From Pseudomonas sp. P8_229 (GTDB taxonomy: Bacteria > Pseudomonadota > Gammaproteobacteria > Pseudomonadales > Pseudomonadaceae): DNA of 64,000 nt. The DNA is taken from NCBI RefSeq assembly GCF_034008635.1, contig NZ_CP125378.1, positions 3,283,501 through 3,347,500 of the forward strand. The letters run 5' to 3'. The position numbers were made by a program, and so were the translations under genes. Under the pieces are notes generated by a model. It was not told the DNA's origin and searched no databases. It saw only the letters and a program-made list of their open reading frames with translations. Shown here one piece after another: positions 24,205 through 32,197 of the stretch; within the stretch, counting starts at the first letter, position 1; each line of letters starts with the position of its first letter.

Positions 24205-24809
24205 TGAGCACTAGCCTCGTCATTGCCCTGGTCGACATCGCCGGGAAACCCGGCGCCAGCATGAGCACCAGTCTGATCACCACCCGGCGTATCTGCCGCG
24301 CCTTCGGTGCGCGGCTTGATTCCATCCGCGACGAGCGCCGGGCCATACGCCACAAGGCCGGCAAGTTGCGCCAATACCTGCCATTCACCGCCAGCACTAT
24401 CGCCGAGCTCGAGCAGCGGGCCGCCGACCACCGTCGCGTGGAGTCGGAAGACCTCCGCACGGTGCTCGCCGGGTTCGGGCGCTCGCTGGTGCTGGATACC
24501 GAGGGGCTGGCCAACGGACTTGGCTTCGATCGGCTGTGCGACCTGCTGGCGATCAACACCGTGGAGCGCGAGACAGCGCGCAAGGAGGGCTTGGCCAGCC
24601 TGGCCGATCTGGTGTTCGCCTACGCGCTCGAGGATAGCGCCGCCCGCCGCGGCCAGGAATGGAACGACGCGCCGCTGTTCAACGCCTGCCGACTCGCGAC
24701 CGCGAACTTCATCAGGGAATGCCCCGAGCACCTGCTGCCCGACCCGTTCGCACCTGGTGCGCCATTCGGCCCGAGGTTACCGCCCGATCTGCGCCTCGTC
24801 GGCAAATGA
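24204..24809 (+). CDS. Hypothetical protein (201 aa), last gene of early operon
   Basis: A 201-residue mostly helical protein with an N-terminal hydrophobic strand (LVIALVDIAGKPGA) and basic helices (SIRDERRAIRHKAGKLRQYL). No motif is recognised. It shares one base with the stop of the preceding gene and is followed within 12 bp by copy 2 of the 36-bp inverted repeat, where the rightward operon probably ends. Function unknown. Confidence 0.6.
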   Translation: MSTSLVIALVDIAGKPGASMSTSLITTRRICRAFGARLDSIRDERRAIRHKAGKLRQYLPFTASTIAELEQRAADHRRVESEDLRTVLAGFGRSLVLDTEGLANGLGFDRLCDLLAINTVERETARKEGLASLADLVFAYALEDSAARRGQEWNDAPLFNACRLATANFIRECPEHLLPDPFAPGAPFGPRLPPDLRLVGK

Positions 24810-24820
24810 CCCTATCGGTA

Positions 24821-24856
24821 CGCGACCCGTTTTCGTAATTCGCAAAACGTGTCGCG
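24821..24856. repeat. 36-bp inverted-repeat element, copy 2
   Basis: CGCGACCCGTTTT and AAAACGTGTCGCG enclose CGTAATTCGC; the left arm has one mismatch. It agrees with copy 1 (17358-17393) at 34 of 36 positions, in the same orientation. The two copies bracket the whole early/replication module (about 7.46 kb). Confidence 0.8.
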
Positions 24857-24922
24857 ACACACAGAGCAACACCATCGGGCATCAGCCCATCAATGGCGCC
24901 AAGGCGTTGAAGGAGGAAAAAC

Positions 24923-25273
24923 ATGTCACATCACATACGCTTCACCGAAGCGTGCAAGGACACAGATTTCACCACTGACCCCGGCACGATCGGCGGGTAC
25001 ATCGTCTGGACGGTCTCGCATGTGCGAGACGGCCAGCGGGTGGAGATTGAGGGGCCTTTCTTCACCGAGGAAGAGGCCAGGATCTCTGCCGAATTGATGC
25101 GCATCGAATACCAGGGAGCCCGGGCTTATAAATCGACTCACTGTTCGGCCTGGAATCCCGACGTGAACCGAGAGATCGCCATTCGAAACGACGCAATGGC
25201 GGCCCGCATGATCCTTGCCGGCCAGCTCGGAATGGAAATCCCCAAACACAGCGCCCAAGGCGCACAGGAGTAA
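24923..25273 (+). CDS. Hypothetical protein (116 aa)
   Basis: A 116-residue protein preceded by a strong GGAGGAAAAAC ribosome site. The middle (GGYIVWTVSHVRDGQRVEIE, GPFFTEEEARISAELMRIEY) is a compact alpha-beta pattern. It lacks signal or membrane segments. It is the first gene after the inverted-repeat element and is followed by the tail-assembly gene 3 bp later, so it likely begins a second transcription unit. Function unknown. Confidence 0.6.
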   Translation: MSHHIRFTEACKDTDFTTDPGTIGGYIVWTVSHVRDGQRVEIEGPFFTEEEARISAELMRIEYQGARAYKSTHCSAWNPDVNREIAIRNDAMAARMILAGQLGMEIPKHSAQGAQE

Positions 25274-25276
25274 GAC

Positions 25277-25876
25277 ATGGCAATGACCACCAATTTCGGC
25301 AAAAAAACTTTGATCCTGCTCGGAGGTAGCGCTGGGAAACTCTTTGGTCGGGAACACCTGTACGAGCTCTCCACGGGGGACGTTCGCGAAGCTGTGAAGG
25401 CCGTCGACGTAAATCACCCTGGCTTTGTGAAGTACCTGGCTAACGCCAAGAGCAAAGGCTTGGAGTTCGCCGTTTTCCGTAATCGGAGAAATATTGGCGA
25501 GCGCGACTTGAAGCTGGGTGGGGCGCAGGAGATTCGAATTGTTCCTGTAATAGCTGGTAGCAAGCGCGCCGGCGTTCTGCAGACAGTGATCGGAGTTGCG
25601 CTTATCGTCATAGCGTCGTTCATGACCGCTGGCGCTGCGGCGACTGCGGTCATGGGTGCGGGGATTGGCACAGCTGCCGGCGGTGTTATCCAGATGCTCA
25701 GCCCACAGGCTGCTGGACTAAAGCAAAGCGCCGGGCCAGAGAACTCTCCGTCCTACGCCTTCGGCAGCGCCAAGAACACTACGGCGAGCGGTAACCCGGT
25801 CCCGATTTGCATCGGACATCGTCGATGGGGTGGGATGATCATCTCGGCTTCGATCTACGCTGAAGACAAGGCGTAA
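25277..25876 (+). CDS. Lambda GpI-family tail-tip assembly protein, orphan
   Basis: A 199-residue protein with the GpI layout: an N-terminal beta-grasp-like domain (LILLGGSAGKLFGREHLYEL, then VREAVKAV, and IRIVPVIAGSKRAG), a Gly/Ala-rich hydrophobic hairpin (VIGVALIVIASFMTAGAAAT) and a C-terminal tail with GNPVPICIGHRRWGGMIISA. In siphophages GpI helps assemble the tail tip with GpJ, GpK and GpL. No other tail gene exists in this element, so here it may substitute into or block helper-phage tail tips, or simply be a leftover. Full length for the family. Confidence 0.85.
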   Translation: MAMTTNFGKKTLILLGGSAGKLFGREHLYELSTGDVREAVKAVDVNHPGFVKYLANAKSKGLEFAVFRNRRNIGERDLKLGGAQEIRIVPVIAGSKRAGVLQTVIGVALIVIASFMTAGAAATAVMGAGIGTAAGGVIQMLSPQAAGLKQSAGPENSPSYAFGSAKNTTASGNPVPICIGHRRWGGMIISASIYAEDKA

Positions 25877-25944
25877 CGAGGTTATTGGGCTTTGAGCGAG
25901 CGCATGTTAGCGTCACGGCTTTATCAGTTACGGATGACGCCACC

Positions 25945-26298
25945 ATGCGCTTTCTTGAAGCCGCAGCTCTCGCCACTTCGACCCTTATTTTGGCTGGATG
26001 CTACTCACCAAGCGACCTCGTTGAAAAGGGGCCGGCGCTATCAGCATCCTCGAGTAAGACACCTAAGAACTACGCTCTATGTGTCTTCCCTCAATGGCAG
26101 GAGTATCGACCAGACGCCACTATGTCCGAAACAGAAACGGGCTATCGGATCATCAGCGGTAACGACATGAACACCAATGAGATCCTGAGCATCAAAAAAA
26201 CCGCCTCGGGCAGCTCGGTAAAATTTTACCAACGCGCGTACCTCGACTTCGGTTCAGGCAAAGAAAGCGCCTTGCGATCGACCAAAGCGTGCCTCTGA
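25945..26298 (+). CDS. Phage-associated small lipoprotein
   Basis: A 117-residue protein with a type-II signal peptide: a short N-region, ATSTLILAGC at residues 10-19 with lipobox Cys19, then a mature domain that alternates beta strands (YALCVFPQWQEY, ETGYRIISG, SVKFYQRAYLDFG). I use the ATG at 25945; the frame is open further upstream but that extension disrupts the signal peptide. Similar lipoproteins follow GpI in several Pseudomonas phages. It may sit in the inner leaflet of the outer membrane and act in superinfection exclusion, which is inference. Confidence 0.72.
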   Translation: MRFLEAAALATSTLILAGCYSPSDLVEKGPALSASSSKTPKNYALCVFPQWQEYRPDATMSETETGYRIISGNDMNTNEILSIKKTASGSSVKFYQRAYLDFGSGKESALRSTKACL

Positions 26299-26395
26299 AC
26301 AATTCGCCGGCTGACGCGAGCCTTGGGGCGAAGTAATTGGCGTCATACTCGTCGCGCACCGTTTTCTAAGTGGTAACCAATCAAGGAAGTTGAAA

Positions 26396-26818
26396 ATGAC
26401 TGAACGAAGCGTTCAGCTACACCAGAGCGCGAGCTCTGAAACTGCGAACTTTGATCGATTCGTCCTCGGTGCCTCCATGGCAGCCTGCGCCTACCTTGCG
26501 CAGACTATGCCCTTCGGCCCCATTGGCACAAATGTCTCCACGATGTACCTGGCAACTCTCCTCATCATGGGACTGAGCGCGGTATTCGGTTTCCTCCGGA
26601 TTGAGGCGACAATCTCAACCATGAATGCCAATTCAAGCTATTTGCACATGATCGAAATGGGGGAATTGAACGACCTCTCAATGCGTCACATAGCGCGACA
26701 AGCGGTTGATAAGGTGGCCGGCAGAACCAAAACGATGTACGTGTTGCGAAATCGTACGATGCTGATTTCATTCTTCCTCTACGTCGCCACAAAGGTATAT
26801 GCCACATACCCGTCTTAA
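26396..26818 (+). CDS. Small membrane protein (140 aa)
   Basis: A 140-residue protein with two adjacent hydrophobic segments (VLGASMAACAYLAQTM; TMYLATLLIMGLSAVFGFL), a cytosolic middle part (MIEMGELNDLSMRHIARQAV) and a third hydrophobic end (TMLISFFLYVATKVYA). The ATG at 26396 follows CAAGGAAG. It has no recognisable domain. It is followed after 66 bp by the possible EACC1-like gene and lies in the cargo part of the island, so a role as a membrane effector or sensor is plausible but not shown. Confidence 0.6.
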   Translation: MTERSVQLHQSASSETANFDRFVLGASMAACAYLAQTMPFGPIGTNVSTMYLATLLIMGLSAVFGFLRIEATISTMNANSSYLHMIEMGELNDLSMRHIARQAVDKVAGRTKTMYVLRNRTMLISFFLYVATKVYATYPS

Positions 26819-26884
26819 GATCCTGATCTGTTAATTATTACAACAGATATCGCTGTTGCTTTTACGCCTACCAACGAGTTCAGC

Positions 26885-27247
26885 ATGAATAAAGAGACAC
26901 ATGTATCGGTTCGCCTAACACTTTTCAAACATAGCAAGGGGACATTCCTTGCTGCGTTGGATGAAGCCGAAATTTCGCACGGCCCCATCCATATGTTTTC
27001 CACAAACCCTCAAGGTTCGGGACTGGTGGAGGCAATCACTGCCCTATCAGACGCAATGCCTTGGAATGCTATAGCGAAGGTTGTTGTTACGTGGATTGAG
27101 GCAAGAAAAAGCCGAGAAGTAATCATTCATACAGGAACCGGTCTGTCGATCCATGCGAAAGGTTGCTCGCCTGCCGAGGTTCAAAAGCTCCTACAACAAT
27201 CGACGAATGTGATCGTCATAGATACAAAGCCTGTCGATGAGCCTTAG
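26885..27247 (+). CDS. Small protein with possible EACC1-like domain (120 aa)
   Basis: A 120-residue protein. Residues 45-110 show a helix followed by two strands and a helix (LVEAITALSDAMPWNAIAKV, then VVTWIEARKSREVIIHTGTG, and SPAEVQKLL), which resembles the effector-associated constant component (EACC1) of bacterial conflict systems, where a segment like LR.R...V.I....G..V...G.S..E...L recurs. This likeness is by eye only and may be wrong. It is probably co-transcribed with the membrane protein upstream. If right, the two genes would be a sensor/effector-type immune pair. Confidence 0.45.
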   Translation: MNKETHVSVRLTLFKHSKGTFLAALDEAEISHGPIHMFSTNPQGSGLVEAITALSDAMPWNAIAKVVVTWIEARKSREVIIHTGTGLSIHAKGCSPAEVQKLLQQSTNVIVIDTKPVDEP

Positions 27248-27407
27248 AGCCTAAAAACACTCGCTGAAATGTTCAGATCGCATCGTAGATCTGGCGATGC
27301 GCCACCACTCGACACCGTGTTCCGAGCGGTTATTCTCCGTGCTCGAAAATGCCATGCGCCACCCGGCGAGTTGGTTTTCAGGATGAAAAGATTCCAGGAA
27401 TCAAGGA

Positions 27408-28745
27408 ATGAGTGGATACGTCCCCAACCCACCGAAGGGTTACCGCAACAGCGGCACCGAGCCCGTCGATATTCACGCCCAGCGCTGGGCTGAATACAAA
27501 GACCTCCCGACGAAGAACGAAACGAAACCTGCAAGCAAAGGCTGTGTCTTCGCCAAAAGCTGCGATCTTGCAGATGGTGTGATCGATCACAAAAAGCCTG
27601 CCGGATTTATCCCGGTCGAGAGCTTGGCCAACTACGGAGAGTTCTCCCTCCTCGGCGGTCGCAAGACTGATGCCGCGGGAAATATCCAGCTAGAAAAAAT
27701 TAGCGGGAGTGCCTTACCCGCAGCCCTGGGAACTCTCCTTTTGGGTGGTGCTGGCGCCGCGGCTGCCTCTTGTGGCGGGCTGTGTACGGCTGGAGTTGCT
27801 GGGGGCGCGGGTGTTGCAACCGGCTCTGCTGCAACGGGGGCTGCTGGTGGTACCGGCTTTCTCACCGCCGGCGTGGCCGCTGGTACACTGGCGGGGATAG
27901 TCGCTCTATTGTGGCCGTCGAACCTTGGTGACAGTTCTCTCTACACCGAAGAACAGCTTCAGTCGCTGGAGAAGGCCCGAACTCGCGTCCGCCTCCATGT
28001 TGAGGAGCAGGCGGACGGAACCCTAAAGGGGTACGGGTACAACACTCAGAAGCGCAGTGACTGGGAAATGATCCCTGTCGTGCAATTCGTCCAGCAGGGA
28101 TCTCAGCAAGTAGCAGACTTCGGCGACGGTGTAACCCTCATATGGACGCCGGCGGTTGACCCCTCGAGCACCGCCGGTATCCCGCCGTTAGAGAGTGCCC
28201 CTCAAGCTCCACAGATTTGGATTTATCCGCCGACCGAACAGGCTGACAGCATCATTGTCAGCCCGATCTACCCGGACCAATACAAAGATTTCATCCTCGT
28301 ATTCCCGGCTGATTCCGGTGTACAGCCGCTGTACATTGTGATGAATGTTCGTCTCAACCCTGGCACCGTTACTGGGCAGGGAACAGATGTGACAGGCATC
28401 TGGCTCGCCGGCGCCAGCGTCGGTCTAGGGTCGCCCGTGCCGACGCGAATCGCAGATCAGCTAAGGGGAAAGAGCTTCAGCAGCTTCGATGCTTTCAGAA
28501 AGGCATTCTGGATAGCGGTCGGGAGCGATTCGGAGCTCGCCATTCAATTCAACGACAGCAATAAAGCCCGAATGCTTGAAGGTATGGCGCCTCGCGCCCG
28601 GGCTATTGATACCGTGGGCAAGCGCCGATCCTTTGAGCTTCACCACGGGATTCCTGTTTCTGAGGGTGGCGAGGTTTACGACGTCGACAACCTCAGCGCC
28701 ATGACACCCAAACACCATATTGATACCCACCGGAGCCCGAAATGA
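27408..28745 (+). CDS. S-type pyocin-like bacteriocin, HNH DNase
   Basis: A 445-residue bacteriocin. The N-terminus (residues 1-95) is a short Pro-rich and Cys-containing cap (PNPPKGYRNS; GCVFAKSCDLADGVI) followed by a Gly/Ala-rich hydrophobic region (about 100-165), then a Pyocin_S-type translocation domain (about 185-330), and a C-terminal colicin-type HNH nuclease. The metal and catalytic residues fit HHx14Nx8Hx3H exactly: H412-H413, N428, H437 and H441. It would enter rival pseudomonads and cut DNA. It lacks a long receptor-binding domain, so uptake may differ from classic S pyocins. Start at 27408 has AGGA eight bases upstream. It overlaps its immunity gene by 4 bp. Confidence 0.9.
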   Translation: MSGYVPNPPKGYRNSGTEPVDIHAQRWAEYKDLPTKNETKPASKGCVFAKSCDLADGVIDHKKPAGFIPVESLANYGEFSLLGGRKTDAAGNIQLEKISGSALPAALGTLLLGGAGAAAASCGGLCTAGVAGGAGVATGSAATGAAGGTGFLTAGVAAGTLAGIVALLWPSNLGDSSLYTEEQLQSLEKARTRVRLHVEEQADGTLKGYGYNTQKRSDWEMIPVVQFVQQGSQQVADFGDGVTLIWTPAVDPSSTAGIPPLESAPQAPQIWIYPPTEQADSIIVSPIYPDQYKDFILVFPADSGVQPLYIVMNVRLNPGTVTGQGTDVTGIWLAGASVGLGSPVPTRIADQLRGKSFSSFDAFRKAFWIAVGSDSELAIQFNDSNKARMLEGMAPRARAIDTVGKRRSFELHHGIPVSEGGEVYDVDNLSAMTPKHHIDTHRSPK

Positions 28746-29002
28746 TCGCACTCAAAAGCAGCCTTTCCGAATACACGGAGAGCGAATTTCTCGCACTGAT
28801 CAAAGAAATCTGCAGCGCCGCTGGCACCGAAGACTATCAGGACGAGTTGCTGGAAAACTTCATCGAAGTAACTGGTAACGCTGCCGCCTCTGACTGGATT
28901 TACTACCCAGAGAACGGCGAGGACGACTCGCCGAAGGGCATTTTGGAAACCGTCAAAGGGTGGCGAGCAGCTCAGGGGTTACCAGGGTTCAAAGGCGCTT
29001 AA
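28742..29002 (+). CDS. Colicin/pyocin DNase immunity protein
   Basis: An 86-residue Im9-type immunity protein that binds and blocks the HNH DNase next door. The four-helix fold is recognisable from YTESEFLALIKEICSA, the specificity helix (YQDELLENFIEVT) and the invariant helix III with SDWIYYPENGEDDSP, in which the two tyrosines contact the DNase. The end (GWRAAQGLPGFKG) matches the family. Start overlaps the bacteriocin stop by 4 bp (ATGA), so both are made from one mRNA. Confidence 0.95.
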   Translation: MIALKSSLSEYTESEFLALIKEICSAAGTEDYQDELLENFIEVTGNAAASDWIYYPENGEDDSPKGILETVKGWRAAQGLPGFKGA

Positions 29003-29109
29003 CTGGAACCAAATGGATGTCAAAAGAAAGAGCCGTAACGCTATGAATTTTGGCTTATGAGCCGTAGATCAATCCCCGTATTGCAATTTGAACAAGGAGA
29101 TGAAATTTC

Positions 29110-29682
29110 ATGGACACACTTGCAAATCTATTCGAGTTTTTGGAAAAAAATCAAAATATCGCTTCCGCCGTGTCTGCGACTGCAAGTGCATTGGCGGCCA
29201 TCATTGCGGTATTGGTTTCAATCTATGCAGTGCGAGTTTCAGCGAAGTCGGCAGAACAGCAACAGCGTCATAATACGCTGACCGTTAAACCCATTCCGGA
29301 GGTGACAGTTACTGACTACGAAAACTCCTTACAAGTGAAGCTACGAAATCATGGGTCTGGTCCACTGCTAATCCGGGCTTTCAGTGCGACCTTTCATGGG
29401 CGATCGTGTAAGTCATTAATCGAATGCATGCCTGACATCGGCGGCAGGCACTGGACAAATTTTTCGGGAGTAATTGACGGACGAGCCCTTTTGCCCGGGA
29501 AGGAGATCGTTCTCATTGAGTTGACTGCAAGTCAGGGTGAAACGTCCTTCAACATCTCGAGAGACCATGCCCGATTAGCACTGTCGGAGACGGAAATAGT
29601 CGTTGAGTATTCTGATATTTACGACTCGATTTTTTTACCCTATAAGAAGTCTCTTTCATGGTTCGGGCGAAACCTCGAATAA
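29110..29682 (+). CDS. Membrane-anchored beta-domain protein (190 aa)
   Basis: A 190-residue protein with one N-terminal transmembrane helix (ALAAIIAVLVSIYAVRVSAK, about residues 27-46) and a soluble beta-rich domain (PEVTVTDYENSLQVKLRNHG, LLPGKEIVLIELTA, ETEIVVEYSDIYDSIF). The start at 29110 has AAGGAGATGAAA eight bases upstream. Proteins of this shape are often found as accessory genes next to defence or toxin loci, but I recognise no specific family. It is 107 bp after the immunity gene. Confidence 0.6.
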   Translation: MDTLANLFEFLEKNQNIASAVSATASALAAIIAVLVSIYAVRVSAKSAEQQQRHNTLTVKPIPEVTVTDYENSLQVKLRNHGSGPLLIRAFSATFHGRSCKSLIECMPDIGGRHWTNFSGVIDGRALLPGKEIVLIELTASQGETSFNISRDHARLALSETEIVVEYSDIYDSIFLPYKKSLSWFGRNLE

Positions 29683-30506
29683 GTCAGTACTCGAACACGC
29701 CGCATTGATAATTTTACAGCGGCAAAGCAGGACGAATCGAACGGCCTTTGAAGCATTTGATGATGTGGCGAAAGATCGATATTCAAAAGGCTTCAATGAT
29801 GTGTAAATCATAGCCCGCCTCTGATATGGCTGCCTTCGATATCGTCGACGCCACAATTCAGTTATCACTTCTGCGCCGAGAGGTGACCATATGCGGTGAC
29901 CACCAATGGTGACCGTTTCTCCTGGTCACCGACGCGCCATATCCCCCTTGCCGAAACACCCCACGGTAGGCTGGCGCCCAGTTCCGGCCGGCGTGTTTCG
30001 CGCAGTTCGTCGCGCACCTGGTCAATGCGCGAGCCTCCCCGAGCACGGTTTCACGCAGCCGTTCACGCAGTGTCTTCACGCACCTGGAGTGCGCGATTGT
30101 CCTGTGAAAGCGATCTGTTTGGCGTTGGTACGCAGCCAGGTACGCAAGATTGCAACGTACCCGTCGATGCGTGCAAGCACCAAGTTCGCACCGAGGTTCG
30201 CACTTTTGGTTCGCACCCTTTTACGCGAAGCTGGCGCGAACCAAGCCAGCGGTCACCACCCTCGATCACCACGGAAAGTTACTAGTGCGAGCGGTTGCCA
30301 GTCGCTGGTTTCCACTGTGGTTGCCAGGTTTTTGTAGTGGCTCCCACTGAAAGTCGACTCATAAACAGGGCAAAATCTACAATCAGGACGTGCCACAAGG
30401 TAATCAAAAACCAACCTACCTCATTACGAATTTCGTTTACCTCCGACCTCGTATTGGTCACAGTTGCAAGCTGTATGCTGCCCATAGGATCGAAGGAATG
30501 AAGACT
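29683..30506. other. Non-coding spacer with several short-repeat families
   Basis: 824 bp without a convincing gene. At 29882-30257 it holds successive sets of short repeats (separate entry). The stretch just after 29683 keeps an open frame to 29806 (ending SKGFNDV) that could be the tail of a lost gene. 30340-30506 is AT-rich and likely contains the promoter of the next gene. Confidence 0.6.
29882..30257. repeat. Mosaic of four iteron-like repeat families
   Basis: GGTGACC at 29882, 29895, 29908 with inverse GGTCACC at 29924 and 30251; TTCACGCA at 30050, 30062, 30075; GGTACGCA at 30127, 30139; GTTCGCAC at 30184, 30196, 30209. Within each family copies are 12-13 bp apart. This looks like parts of several different origins or arm-site arrays placed side by side. 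Confidence 0.65.
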
Positions 30507-31574
30507 ATGCACCCACGGCTCAAAGCACCTAGCACCCACCTACCTGAAAAATTCCATGCTGCATTTGAGCTATGTTTTGCAGCACATGATGTCATTGCTC
30601 AATTACTTGTATCTGGTATGGAGGCTGGGCTGTTCGTAAAAAATATTAAATTTCAAAATCACGAAGATAAGGTTTCCTTTGAGGAGGCAGATGACATCTT
30701 TGAATGGTTCAAAAGTAGCGGCCGATTGGAAGATAAGGTAGATGTACTAGTGAGCATGGTTTTTCCTGCTGTTTTATCCGATATGTTGCACTGTATTTTT
30801 GAGGCGTTAGAGACTTCCCGCAAAGGCAAGCTTGCTATTTCCTACATGCTACTGAGGAAGCCCTTGCAAGAAAGCCTTTATCTACTCGAATCGGTAATTG
30901 CAAACAAAGAGGACTTTGCCGAGAAGCTTTCTATAGATCCGCTAAAATTACGCCCGCAAAATGCTGGTGGCGTGCCGGGGCATACCAAGCGCATTCAAAA
31001 GGTACTAGAGATAATCGGCGAGCAGGATAAATTTGATGCCGAATATTTAGCAAAGCTTAGGTATGACAAATTGGAGCGCGATAGTTTTGACGGAATATGC
31101 AATAAGGCGATGCACTTATTCACAGAACATCATGCATTAAGAACAGAGCCACACAACGTGAACTTTATATTTTCAGGGAGAGACGAAATAGAAGGGCAGT
31201 GGTCATTTCTGTACAGCAGACTCCCCTACGTTCTTTTATACGTAGCCTCACTGAGTGACTATATTTCCTTGCGGTATGCTGAAACACTGCCTTTATACAT
31301 TGATGACATCAAGCGGAGGCTTACTGCCCTTTCGTTGATCAGCACATCCTCCACTGACGCTGAGTACATAACAGAGCAATGGAAAACTCTGATAGCCACG
31401 AACTATCACTGGCTGCTCGGACATTGCGACGAGAATGGCTATCGAGCACCAGAGCCTAACGATCTAATCAAGATGGGATCTACAGGAGCATTCCCTGGAG
31501 AGACGAACAAAAGCGTCAAGGCTAGAGCCCGAATCTACGATAAAATTTCGGACGTAAACAAAAACCGCTCTTAG
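30507..31574 (+). CDS. Hypothetical protein (355 aa), AT-rich cargo gene
   Basis: A 355-residue mostly helical soluble protein with visibly lower GC content than the chromosome, a sign of recent transfer. Blocks include FELCFAAHDVIAQLLVSGME, ISYMLLRKPLQESLYLLESV and GICNKAMHLFTEHHALRTEP, the last followed by NVNFIFSGRDEI. The pattern recalls uncharacterised proteins of defence islands, but no catalytic motif is seen. I start at ATG 30507, nine bases after AAGGA; the ATG at 30498 would abut that site. It stands alone between two long repeat-rich spacers. Confidence 0.65.
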   Translation: MHPRLKAPSTHLPEKFHAAFELCFAAHDVIAQLLVSGMEAGLFVKNIKFQNHEDKVSFEEADDIFEWFKSSGRLEDKVDVLVSMVFPAVLSDMLHCIFEALETSRKGKLAISYMLLRKPLQESLYLLESVIANKEDFAEKLSIDPLKLRPQNAGGVPGHTKRIQKVLEIIGEQDKFDAEYLAKLRYDKLERDSFDGICNKAMHLFTEHHALRTEPHNVNFIFSGRDEIEGQWSFLYSRLPYVLLYVASLSDYISLRYAETLPLYIDDIKRRLTALSLISTSSTDAEYITEQWKTLIATNYHWLLGHCDENGYRAPEPNDLIKMGSTGAFPGETNKSVKARARIYDKISDVNKNRS

Positions 31575-32197
31575 TAAGTCCACTCCCATTAACGAAGCTG
31601 AATCCTGACTCATATCTAGAATAAAAAACGCATATGGCACAATGCCCCCCCAGTGGGGAGAGGTAAGAAGTTTGTACTCGCCATCGCCTACGAAGTATCC
31701 GTGCTACTGATCTCCCTGAAGGTCCCAAGCGGGTAACCCCTTATGTCCTGCTTACTTTTACCCGGCCTTTACCGGATCGCTGGCGAATGTAAGACAGGCA
31801 TAAGACACGATTCGACGAGCGTGCCTCCTGAGAACCCACGGCGGCCCCTGCGGGTGGGCTCACGCATTAGATGCGGGGAAATCCCGTATCACGTCGCCAG
31901 GACACTTTGCCGCCGGCAGACGCAAACCACGTAAAGGTAATTCCGGGCATTCACGGCGCCGACGCTACGTTCTCTCGAATCCAGCAGAGAGTTCGCACTG
32001 AGGCTTGCCGCCCCAAAGAGCGGATTTAATCAGCCCCCCAGCCCCCCCAGCCCCCCAGCCTTCAAAAAATCATGGTCGCCAAGTACCTGCCTTTTCATAG
32101 AACGCCTCTGCTCTATAGCCAATACAGATAGCTCCCTGATCGAAGTAGAATGGTAGCGGAGATGAAGGCAATATGACCTTTTCCGCTATCTAAAATA
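31575..32197. other. Non-coding spacer with GAGAC-type repeat and C-runs
   Basis: 623 bp without a gene. It contains GAATGTAAGACAGGCATAAG at 31785-31804, which is repeated with two changes at 32956, and the C-rich block 32031-32060. Short ORFs here have no ribosome sites. Confidence 0.6.
32031..32060 (-). repeat. Tandem CAGCCCCCC block, possible G-quadruplex on minus strand
   Basis: Three C-runs of six or seven bases separated by CAG or AG; the minus strand reads as G6-G7 runs with two-base loops, able to form a four-stranded structure. About 140 bp upstream of the membrane-protein gene at 32198. Confidence 0.55.

Noticed and set aside
29882..30257. A CRISPR array in the repeat-rich spacer.
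   Set aside because: Repeats are only 7-8 bp, change family along the region, and have 4-6-bp gaps; no cas gene is present.
29906..30337. Overlapping ORFs over the mosaic repeat spacer.
   Set aside because: Several frames are open at once and their products reflect the DNA repeats; no start sites are supported.
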